From positions 1-5,659 of the forward strand of contig DASSZN010000282.1 of the NCBI GenBank assembly GCA_035702805.1: a stretch of DNA of 5,659 nt. The letters run 5' to 3'. Within the stretch, counting starts at the first letter, position 1. Each line of letters starts with the position of its first letter. The notes under the pieces are model-generated. The model did not search any database and had not been told where the DNA came from. It saw only the letters and a program-made list of their open reading frames with translations. Origin of the DNA: DASSZN01 sp035702805. Lineage in GTDB: Bacteria > Chloroflexota > Chloroflexia > Thermomicrobiales > Thermomicrobiaceae. Both the position numbers and the translations under genes were made by a program. Positions 1-4,756 of this stretch are shown here, one piece after another.

Positions 1-165
1 AAGCTCGACCAGGCCAACGTCAGCGAGCGCGTCCTCTTCCCCGGACTCGACGGCCTCAGCCGCTGGCTGCGCCGCTACTACGAGCCGCGCGGCCCCGGTA
101 CGGCCGACGAGCGGCCCGGCGCTCCCGGCCTGCCCGGGAGCCCGACGATCACCCGACCGGACTAG
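1..165 (+). CDS. FRG domain-containing protein, C-terminal end (5' truncated by window)
   Basis: Frame 1 is open from the first base to a TAG at 163-165, giving 54 residues. The beginning reads KLDQANVSERVLFPGLDGLS followed by RWLRRYYEPRG. The pattern of an Asn/Glu pair, then LFP, LDGL and an aromatic/basic tail is what I know from the end of FRG-domain proteins (named for a Phe-Arg-Gly motif that would lie upstream, outside the window). The last ~25 residues are Gly/Pro/Arg-rich and probably disordered. The biochemical role of FRG domains is not well defined; some members occur in phage-defence loci, many do not. The gene shares its stop region with the SD of ppa, so the two are probably co-transcribed and perhaps translationally coupled. 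The family call rests on a short motif. Confidence 0.6.
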   Translation, partial: KLDQANVSERVLFPGLDGLSRWLRRYYEPRGPGTADERPGAPGLPGSPTITRPD

Positions 166-168
166 GAG
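164..168 (+). promoter_or_regulatory. SD of ppa, overlapping the upstream stop codon
   Basis: AGGAG at 164-168 begins inside the TAG (163-165) of the FRG gene and lies 8 bases before the ATG at 177. A ribosome terminating on the first gene sits on this site, so re-initiation on ppa is plausible. It also fixes the ppa start. Confidence 0.75.
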
Positions 169-176
169 CACGACGC

Positions 177-680
177 ATGGGCGAGCCCGCACGCACTGTC
201 GACGCGTTCGTCGAGATCCCGGCCGGCAGCCGGAACAAGTACGAGTACGACGAGACGACCGGCCGCATCCGGCTGGACCGCGTCCTCTACCACTCGGTCC
301 ACTACCCCACCGACTATGGCTTCATCCCCGGCACCCTGGCGCCGGACGGCGACCACCTCGACATCCTGGTCGTCACCTACGAGCCCACCTTTCCCGGCTG
401 CATGGTCGAGGCCCGGCCGATCGGTGGGCTCGACATGGCCGACGAGAAAGGCCCCGACTTCAAGGTCGTCGCCGTGCCGACCGGCGACCCGCGCTTCGAC
501 CAGACCTTCACGCTGGGTGACCTGGCCCCGCACTGGCTGAAGGAGATCGAGGCCTTCTTCGCTACCTACAAGCTGCTCGAGCCGAAGCTGACCGAGGTGC
601 TCGGCTGGCACGACGTCGACCAGGCCTGGACGGTCATCGAGCAGGCCCGCATCGCCGCGATTCAGGTCCGTCGCGAGTGA
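177..680 (+). CDS. ppa: Inorganic pyrophosphatase, family I (soluble)
   Basis: This cytoplasmic enzyme hydrolyses pyrophosphate to two phosphates with Mg2+, pulling polymer synthesis forward. The 167-residue length is normal for the bacterial family. By alignment with the E. coli enzyme the active-site set appears complete: E13, K21, E23 (RNKYEYD), R35, Y43 and Y47 (HYPTDYGFI), D57, D59, D62, then D89, E90, D94, K96 (MADEKGPDFKVVAVP), and Y131-K132. The signature reads DGDHLDI, with His60 where the family signature has Pro or Glu; the metal-binding aspartates are intact, so activity is expected. ATG 177 has a good SD (AGGAG, 8-base spacing). It lies 11 bases after an FRG-domain gene and 37 bases before an MgtC-like gene, probably in one operon. 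Confidence 0.96.
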   Translation: MGEPARTVDAFVEIPAGSRNKYEYDETTGRIRLDRVLYHSVHYPTDYGFIPGTLAPDGDHLDILVVTYEPTFPGCMVEARPIGGLDMADEKGPDFKVVAVPTGDPRFDQTFTLGDLAPHWLKEIEAFFATYKLLEPKLTEVLGWHDVDQAWTVIEQARIAAIQVRRE

Positions 681-717
681 GGGCGAGCGCGGCGCCGGGC
701 ACCGGGAGGAGCTGGCT

Positions 718-1215
718 GTGCTGACCCACGCCGACACAATCCTGTTGCTGCGCGTGCTCCTGGCAGGGGTGATCGGTTTTCTGATCGGACTGCAGCGCGA
801 GACGCGCGGCTCCCCAGCCGGGGAGCGGACCACTGCCCTCCTCGCTGTCGGTGTGACCGCGCTCGTAGGGATCGATCGCATCGTCCTTCCGGCCAACAGC
901 GACCGCGTCATCCAGGGGATCATCACCGGGGTAGGCTTTCTCGGCGTGGGTGTCATCGTGCGAACCGAGAGCCGCGCCGTACATGGGCTGACGACCGCGG
1001 CGGGGCTCTGGGCGGTGATGGCCATGAGCGTGCTCGTCGGCCTGGGACACGAGATGCTCGGAGCCATGCTCGGCGTCCTCATCCTGCTCTTGCTCGTCTG
1101 GCCGCAGCTCCCCGTGCTCTCGCGCCTGTCCATCGCCAAGCGACGCACCGCGCAGGAGACGAGCGCCGAGGCGCTCACCGGCACGTCGCCGGGCGACCCG
1201 CCTCACGACCGTTGA
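718..1215 (+). CDS. MgtC/SapB family membrane protein (short form)
   Basis: The 165-residue protein matches the N-terminal membrane domain of the MgtC/SapB family. Landmarks in order are GLQRE (24-28), AGERTTALLAVG (34-45), QGIITGVGFLGVGVIVR (66-82) and VHGLTTAAGLWAVMAMS (88-104). About five membrane segments are visible, near 9-25, 39-52, 65-82, 90-109 and 111-128, followed by a ~35-residue charged, probably disordered tail. The soluble ACT-like C-terminal domain of Salmonella MgtC is absent, as in many environmental homologues. Known members are linked to low-Mg2+ survival or to modulation of other membrane proteins; the exact function here is unknown. The GTG start at 718 follows GGGAGGAG (704-711) with a 6-base gap. 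Position 37 bases after ppa suggests co-transcription; pyrophosphatase needs Mg2+, but any functional link is inference. Confidence 0.9.
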   Translation: MLTHADTILLLRVLLAGVIGFLIGLQRETRGSPAGERTTALLAVGVTALVGIDRIVLPANSDRVIQGIITGVGFLGVGVIVRTESRAVHGLTTAAGLWAVMAMSVLVGLGHEMLGAMLGVLILLLLVWPQLPVLSRLSIAKRRTAQETSAEALTGTSPGDPPHDR

Positions 1216-1235
1216 CTGCCACCCGGGCCACGCGC

Positions 1236-1267
1236 GTGACGGAGGCCGGGAAGCCTCATCGTGTCAC
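1236..1267 (+). terminator. Weak stem-loop after the ppa/MgtC operon, possible terminator
   Basis: GAGGC (1242-1246) pairs with GCCTC (1253-1257) around a six-base loop, and GTGAC (1236-1240) can pair outside it with GTCAC (1263-1267) across an uneven internal loop. It lies 20 bases after the MgtC stop and before the next promoter, where a terminator would be expected. There is no T tract, so intrinsic termination would be poor. Confidence 0.3.
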
Positions 1268-1272
1268 CGACG

Positions 1273-1302
1273 TTACGACCGGCGGAAGTCCATGCGTATC
1301 CT
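1273..1302 (+). promoter_or_regulatory. Candidate promoter of the HAD phosphatase gene
   Basis: TTACGA (1273-1278) and TATCCT (1297-1302) are separated by 18 bases. The -10 fits TANNNT; the -35 matches only three of six consensus bases. Transcription would start near 1308-1310, giving a leader of about 75 bases that begins with a strong hairpin. Confidence 0.4.
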
Positions 1303-1308
1303 TAGGTA

Positions 1309-1336
1309 TCGCGGTCAGCACACGCCCTGGCCGCGA
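1309..1336 (+). other. 10-bp stem-loop at the predicted 5' end of the HAD mRNA
   Basis: TCGCGGTCAG (1309-1318) pairs with CTGGCCGCGA (1327-1336) over ten pairs with a single G-U and an eight-base loop. A second, imperfect stem follows: CCGCGAG (1342-1348) with CTCGGGG (1359-1365), one G-G mismatch. Together they fill most of the leader, leaving the SD (1375-1379) free. A 5' hairpin of this kind can protect an mRNA or be a regulator target; the role here is unknown. Confidence 0.45.
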
Positions 1337-1383
1337 CGGAGCCGCGAGAAAGGTCCCGCTCGGGGATTCACAACGGAGGTGAG

Positions 1384-2235
1384 ATGGTCCGGCTGCTCGT
1401 CCTCGATATCGACGGCACCCTGCTCGACCCCTCGGACGTCGTCACGCCGGTCGTACGCGAGGCGATCGCGGCGGCCCGCGCCCACGGCGTCGAGGTGGCC
1501 CTGGCCACCGGCCGTCAGCTGCGGTCTACCCTCCCGATCGTCGAGCAGCTCGGCATCGAACTGCCGCTCGTCCTGACCAACGGCGCCCTCATCTGGAGCA
1601 CGCGCGACGGCGTCCCGCTCAACGAGGCGCCGTTCAGCAACGCGATGCTGGAAACGGTCGTGGAAGGCGCGCTGGAGGCCGGCGTTGCCCCGCTCCTGAT
1701 CCAGGGCCCCGCGCACGGCTCCGGCATGTTCCTGGCCGATCCGCCTCCCGCCGCCGGTTACATGACGGCCTTCCACCGGCCGCGCCCGAGCGTCCGCCTG
1801 ACGGCACCGGCCGCCCTCGCGGTCCTGCCGGGGGTCCTGCGCGTGGACCTCATCGGCCCGGTGCCGGCCCTGGCCCGCGCCACCGGGCGCCTGGCAGCGC
1901 GCGGCCTGTCCGTCTTCGACACCGGGCCGACGCGCTGGAGCTTCGACCCGCCGGAGCAGGCCGCCGGACTGCGCGAGGTCAACGTCCACATGCCGGGGGT
2001 GAGCAAGGCGAGCGGGGTGGCACTGCTGGCCGGCGACCTCGGCATCACCATGGACGAGGTCGTGGCGGTCGGCGACGGCGAGAACGACCTGCCGCTGCTG
2101 GAGGCGGCCGGCATCGGCGTGGCGATGGGCAACGCCCCGGCCCACGTGCGGGCGCGGGCCGACGCGGTGGTGCGCGGGCACGACGAGGACGGCGTCGCCG
2201 AGGCCATCCACCGCTTCGTGCTGGGGCGGGCCTAG
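1384..2235 (+). CDS. HAD-superfamily phosphatase, Cof-type (class IIB)
   Basis: The 283-residue protein has all four HAD motifs. Motif I is DIDGTLLD (nucleophile D8, acid/base D10), ATGR is at 41-44, motif II is in VLTNGA (T65), motif III is K208 in GVSKASGV, and motif IV is VAVGDGENDLPLL (D231, D235) followed by AGIGVAMGNA. The stretch ~70-200 is the C2-type cap, which sets substrate choice. The family dephosphorylates small cytoplasmic phosphates such as sugar phosphates or flavin mononucleotide with Mg2+; the substrate here cannot be told from sequence. ATG 1384 follows GGAGG (1375-1379) with only four bases between, which is short but the only good site. It appears to be a single-gene unit with its own promoter and leader. 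A small hairpin (2227-2239) places most of the TAG stop in its loop. Confidence 0.93.
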   Translation: MVRLLVLDIDGTLLDPSDVVTPVVREAIAAARAHGVEVALATGRQLRSTLPIVEQLGIELPLVLTNGALIWSTRDGVPLNEAPFSNAMLETVVEGALEAGVAPLLIQGPAHGSGMFLADPPPAAGYMTAFHRPRPSVRLTAPAALAVLPGVLRVDLIGPVPALARATGRLAARGLSVFDTGPTRWSFDPPEQAAGLREVNVHMPGVSKASGVALLAGDLGITMDEVVAVGDGENDLPLLEAAGIGVAMGNAPAHVRARADAVVRGHDEDGVAEAIHRFVLGRA

Positions 2236-2262
2236 CCCGGGGCGGCCGACTGGACGTGGGGA

Positions 2263-2293
2263 GCGACCCGGTGCGCCCGGCCAACCGGGTCGC
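2263..2293 (+). terminator. 9-bp stem-loop after the HAD gene, possible terminator
   Basis: GCGACCCGG (2263-2271) pairs perfectly with CCGGGTCGC (2285-2293) around a 13-base loop, 27 bases after the HAD stop. There is no T tract downstream. It could end or protect the HAD transcript, or act on DNA as an inverted-repeat operator for the gene at 2431. Confidence 0.4.
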
Positions 2294-2349
2294 CGCCGTG
2301 CGAATGGTCGCCAGACCGGTTGGTATGCACCACCCCAGCCGCACGAGCC

Positions 2350-2420
2350 CCGGTACGTTGGTTTAGATTCCGTTCCGGTACCATAACCCGTCCGTGGCCG
2401 CGCTGATGGTGGTCCGGTAC
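2350..2420 (+). repeat. Three direct copies of CCGGTAC upstream of the membrane-protein gene
   Basis: CCGGTAC occurs at 2350-2356, 2375-2381 and 2414-2420, spaced 25 and 39 bases start to start. Each continues so that TACNNT forms (TACGTT, TACCAT, TACGCT), a possible -10 box. They could be three promoter boxes or binding sites of one regulator. The same 7-mer also appears twice inside coding sequence (near 94 and 3773), so it is not confined to this spot. Confidence 0.45.
2358..2387 (+). promoter_or_regulatory. Candidate promoter of the membrane-protein gene
   Basis: TTGGTT (2358-2363) and CATAAC (2382-2387) lie 18 bases apart; they match the sigma-70 consensus at three and four of six positions. 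This is the most A+T-rich stretch of the gap. A competing choice is TACGCT at 2418-2423, which would start the RNA at or next to the ATG at 2431. Confidence 0.35.
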
Positions 2421-2430
2421 GCTCCGCGTC

Positions 2431-3603
2431 ATGCGTCGAGCATCATGGGCACTGCTGGTCTGCTCCATCGTGGCCGTCGTGGGCGTCGCGCTGACGACGA
2501 CGCCCTTCGACCCGAATGCCGCGTGCTGCGACCACCTGTTCTATCGCTCGATGGCCTACAACCTGTTCACCGTCACCCGGCCGAGCCTGAATGCACCACC
2601 TCCCGGCAATTCCCTCCCCCAGTGGGAACGGCAACCGGCCGTTGCCCGCTACATGTCGCCGGTGAACGCGCTGAACCGTCAACCCCCGTTCATCTACCGT
2701 CCCGTCGCTCCGCTGGTGGCGCGGTTACTCGCGATTCCGCTCGGCGGCATCGACCGGGGCTTCTACGCCCTGTCTCTCATCGGCCTGATCGTGGCAGCCT
2801 ACTTCCTCGCCCTGGCAGCCTGGCACCTGTCGGGCGACATCTGGCCGGCGGTGGCGACGATCGCGGCGTTCGTGGCGATCCCGACCGTCGCGAGGACCAA
2901 TCTCTTCGACTACATGCTCGTCGACCCGCTGGCCTTCGCCTGCCTGAGCGTCGGCGTCTGGGCGATGTTGACGCGGCGCGACCGGCTCTTCTGGGTCGTG
3001 GCCCTCGTCGGGATCTTCACGAAAGAGACGCAGGCGTTCGTGATCGCCGCCTATCTGCTGCAGGCCGCGTGGGAGCGTCGCCTGACCTGGCGCGTCGGCG
3101 CGGCCGCGCTGGTCACCGGCGGCCTCTATGGCTCCTACCGGCTGCTCCTCCCCGTGCCGGTCAATACCTACTCGCTGCGCACGACCTTTCTCGGCGTCCC
3201 GCATCCGGCCGTGGTGCTCGGGGTCGCGCTCGGCGTTTTCGGCGTGCTCGGCCCGCTGGCGGCGCTGCGCTGCCGGCGGGTGCCCTTTAGCCTGTGGCTG
3301 CTGCCGATCGTTGCGGGCACGTTCGTGATCCCGCTCTTCGCGGTCAACGCCGACCGGGCCTACGTCTTCGCGTTCCCGTTCGTCCTGCTGGCCGTCTTCG
3401 GCGTCCGGCCGATCGGTCGGCTGGACCGCGCGGCAACGCTCCTGGCGGGCGGCGTCTTCGTGGTAATGGAGGTCACCGCGACGCTCGTCGGCCCGCAGGA
3501 GGCACTGCTCACCGTCGTGGTGGCGCTGCTCCTCATCGCCACCTGCCTGGGAGCGCAGTGGTCCGGCCGCGATCGCGCGTCCCTGGTCCCGGCATCCGCC
3601 TGA
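2431..3603 (+). CDS. Polytopic membrane protein, possible GT-C-like glycosyltransferase
   Basis: The 390-residue protein has an N-terminal signal-anchor-like helix (5-22), a ~90-residue polar segment (23-110) probably outside the membrane, then about ten hydrophobic helices to residue 374. The polar segment holds FDPNAACCDHLFYR and PPFIYRPVAPLVARLL. An acidic/aromatic segment after helix 1, NLFDYMLVDPLAF (157-169), TKETQAF (197-203) and NADRAYVFAFPFVLL (306-320) resemble uncharacterised proteins often grouped with GT-C-fold, lipid-linked-sugar glycosyltransferases. No diagnostic motif proves catalysis, and a transport or structural role remains possible. The start is fixed by an in-frame TGA at 2404-2406 with no other in-frame ATG or GTG between it and 2431. 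No SD precedes the ATG. The gene stands alone, so partners cannot be inferred. Confidence 0.85.
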   Translation: MRRASWALLVCSIVAVVGVALTTTPFDPNAACCDHLFYRSMAYNLFTVTRPSLNAPPPGNSLPQWERQPAVARYMSPVNALNRQPPFIYRPVAPLVARLLAIPLGGIDRGFYALSLIGLIVAAYFLALAAWHLSGDIWPAVATIAAFVAIPTVARTNLFDYMLVDPLAFACLSVGVWAMLTRRDRLFWVVALVGIFTKETQAFVIAAYLLQAAWERRLTWRVGAAALVTGGLYGSYRLLLPVPVNTYSLRTTFLGVPHPAVVLGVALGVFGVLGPLAALRCRRVPFSLWLLPIVAGTFVIPLFAVNADRAYVFAFPFVLLAVFGVRPIGRLDRAATLLAGGVFVVMEVTATLVGPQEALLTVVVALLLIATCLGAQWSGRDRASLVPASA

Positions 3604-3653
3604 CAGTCCACCAGCTCAAAAGCCGACGCAGCCGCCCCACAACCGCGCACCGT

Positions 3654-3683
3654 CTGGCACGTCGCGCCCGGCTGGTGTAGCGT
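3654..3683 (+). promoter_or_regulatory. Candidate promoter of the acetyltransferase gene
   Basis: CTGGCA (3654-3659) matches the -35 consensus at four of six positions and is 18 bases before TAGCGT (3678-3683), a TANNNT -10 box. A 10-base palindrome, GCGTCGACGC (3680-3689), overlaps the -10 and the expected start, where a repressor could act. The leader would be about 50 bases. Confidence 0.4.
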
Positions 3684-3739
3684 CGACGCGACAGCGGGCG
3701 CCGCGGAACGCGGATCGAGGGAGTCTGGGGGGGTGAGGC

Positions 3740-4276
3740 ATGACGGTACCGCGCGACCGGGCGAGGCAGGTTCCGGTACACCTCGTACGCTGGGGTGAGG
3801 GGGACGGTGACCTCCTGGCGAAGCTGGTGGGTGACCCGGCGATGATGGAGCACCTGGGCGGCCCGGAGAGTCCCGAGAAGATCGCCGAGCGGCAGGCACG
3901 CTACGTCCGGATGGAGTCCGGCGTCTACAAGGTCGTCGAGGACGCCAGCGGCGAGGGGGTCGGCTGGGTCGGCTTCTGGGACTCGAACTGGCGCAACGAG
4001 GCGATCTACGAGATGGGCTGGGCGGTGCTGCCGTCCCACCAGGGGCGCGGCATCGCGACCGCCGCGACCGCGCAGGCGATCGTGCTGGCGATGGCGGAGG
4101 GGAAGTACCGCTACGCGCATGCCTTCCCGTCGGTCGACAACCCGGCGTCGAACGGTGTCTGTCGCAAGCTGGGCTTCACGCTGGTCGAGACGTGCGAGGG
4201 CGAGTACCCGCCGGGCACCTTCATCCGCGTCAACGACTGGCGGCTCGACCTGCGTGGCGAGCCGGGGACCGCGTAG
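3740..4276 (+). CDS. GNAT family N-acetyltransferase (RimJ/RimL type)
   Basis: The 178-residue protein has the GNAT fold landmarks. Strand 4 is WVGFWDSNWRNEAIYEMGWAV (76-96); the acetyl-CoA pyrophosphate loop is QGRGIA (101-106) and the following helix is TAATAQAIVLAM. NPASNGVCRKLGF (134-146) is the motif B region typical of the Acetyltransf_3 (RimJ/RimL-like) branch. The C-terminal RVNDWRLDL (163-171) is the usual final strand of this branch. It should transfer an acetyl group from acetyl-CoA to an amine; the acceptor could be a protein N-terminus, a small amine or a drug, and nothing here decides. ATG 3740 follows a G-run and GGTGAGG (3732-3738), an unusually close SD-like sequence. It is a single gene between its own promoter and a strong terminator. 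Confidence 0.93.
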   Translation: MTVPRDRARQVPVHLVRWGEGDGDLLAKLVGDPAMMEHLGGPESPEKIAERQARYVRMESGVYKVVEDASGEGVGWVGFWDSNWRNEAIYEMGWAVLPSHQGRGIATAATAQAIVLAMAEGKYRYAHAFPSVDNPASNGVCRKLGFTLVETCEGEYPPGTFIRVNDWRLDLRGEPGTA

Positions 4277-4297
4277 CACCGAGCCCGGTCGCGCCGG

Positions 4298-4341
4298 GCC
4301 GGCATGCCGGCAGGATCAGAAGAACCCGCCGGCATGCCGGC
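4298..4341 (+). repeat. Two copies of the 14-base palindrome GCCGGCATGCCGGC
   Basis: Copy one is at 4298-4311 and copy two at 4328-4341, 30 bases apart start to start. Copy two is the core of the 26-base terminator palindrome; copy one is bare. As each copy is its own reverse complement, each can fold alone or the two can pair with each other, giving mutually exclusive structures. Confidence 0.85.
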
Positions 4342-4367
4342 GGGTTCCGTTCTCGTCGTCTTCGGTT
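4322..4367 (+). terminator. Strong intrinsic-type terminator of the acetyltransferase gene
   Basis: Bases 4322-4347 form a perfect 26-base palindrome (arm GAACCCGCCGG, centre CATG) able to fold into an 11-bp stem with a four-base loop. It is followed by a pyrimidine-rich, T-interrupted run (CCGTTCTCGTCGTCTTC) instead of a clean T tract, as is common in G+C-rich genomes. It lies 45 bases after the stop. On the minus strand the hairpin is followed by TTCTGATCCT, so some two-way activity is possible. Confidence 0.8.
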
Positions 4368-4672
4368 AGGTCGCGATTGGCGCTGCGACGCCGGTCAGTT
4401 CCTGACGCGCAGGATGTCGCTTGGCTCTTCCTGGAGGCGTCTCACGGCCTCCGGCTCCGCTCAATAGCGACCGACGCCGAACCCCTCACCATCCGGTGGA
4501 GTCTCACCCACGAGCACCGCCCTTCTGCACTCCGGCCCCGGCGGCGCTGGCCGTCGTGGCGTGTGCCTAAGACTTCGGACGCCCTTGGGGGCGGAGGTTT
4601 CTCCTCGCACCACCACCTCTACCGTAACCCCAAGCCCGGTTCCGGTCAAGTCCCCGGATCCACCGGGCGGCG
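4348..4672. other. Gene-free spacer with several hairpins
   Basis: I find no convincing gene here. Open frames cross it on both strands but their translations are Arg/Ser/Pro-rich and match no family I know. Visible stems are GTCGC/GCGAC (4370-4374/4385-4389), GTCAG/CTGAC (4394-4398/4402-4406), GGAGGC/GCCTCC (4433-4438/4447-4452) and CGCCC/GGGCG (4580-4584/4589-4593), the last running directly into a GGAG/CTCC stem (4593-4604). G+C-rich DNA yields many short stems by chance. Candidates are a small RNA, a decayed cis-regulatory element or a dispersed repeat. Confidence 0.4.
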
Positions 4673-4681
4673 TGCTACGAT
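4673..4681 (+). promoter_or_regulatory. Extended -10 promoter of the cupin gene
   Basis: TGCTACGAT at 4673-4681 is a TGN-extended -10 (TACGAT). No good -35 stands 17 bases upstream, which extended -10 promoters tolerate. Transcription would begin near 4688, giving a leader of about 70 bases. Confidence 0.5.
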
Positions 4682-4742
4682 CCCGCCATCCCAGACGGGG
4701 AGCCATCGCGTCTCCGCGGCCGAGTGTGTGAGGGTGAGCGTG

Positions 4743-4748
4743 AAGGGG
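4743..4748 (+). promoter_or_regulatory. SD deciding the cupin start
   Basis: AAGGGG at 4743-4748 is eight bases before ATG 4757. An in-frame GTG at 4724 would put this site inside the gene and add 11 charged residues not expected in the family, so 4757 is preferred. Confidence 0.75.
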
Positions 4749-4756
4749 CACCGACG

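Noticed and set aside
1..165. Phage-defence system suggested by the FRG tail
   Set aside because: Only 54 C-terminal residues are visible and the neighbours are housekeeping genes; no nuclease, sensor or toxin partner is present.
162..1184. Long minus-strand open frame (340 codons) opposite ppa and the MgtC-like gene
   Set aside because: Its translation is low-complexity Arg/Ser/Pro-rich and lies opposite two clearly recognised genes; long antisense frames are normal in G+C-rich DNA.
1315..2211. Minus-strand open frame (298 codons) opposite the HAD gene
   Set aside because: No family resemblance, composition typical of antisense reading, and the + strand gene has all four HAD motifs.
2394..3290. 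Second + strand frame overlapping the membrane-protein gene
   Set aside because: Arg/Gly-rich translation without motifs; the other frame encodes a coherent set of membrane helices.
4560..4625. Possible tRNA because CACCACCA-like bases follow a stem
   Set aside because: No T-loop GTTCRA sequence, no anticodon arm and no seven-pair acceptor stem can be built on either strand.
4724..4756. Alternative GTG start for the cupin
   Set aside because: The SD at 4743-4748 points to ATG 4757 and would lie inside the extended gene.
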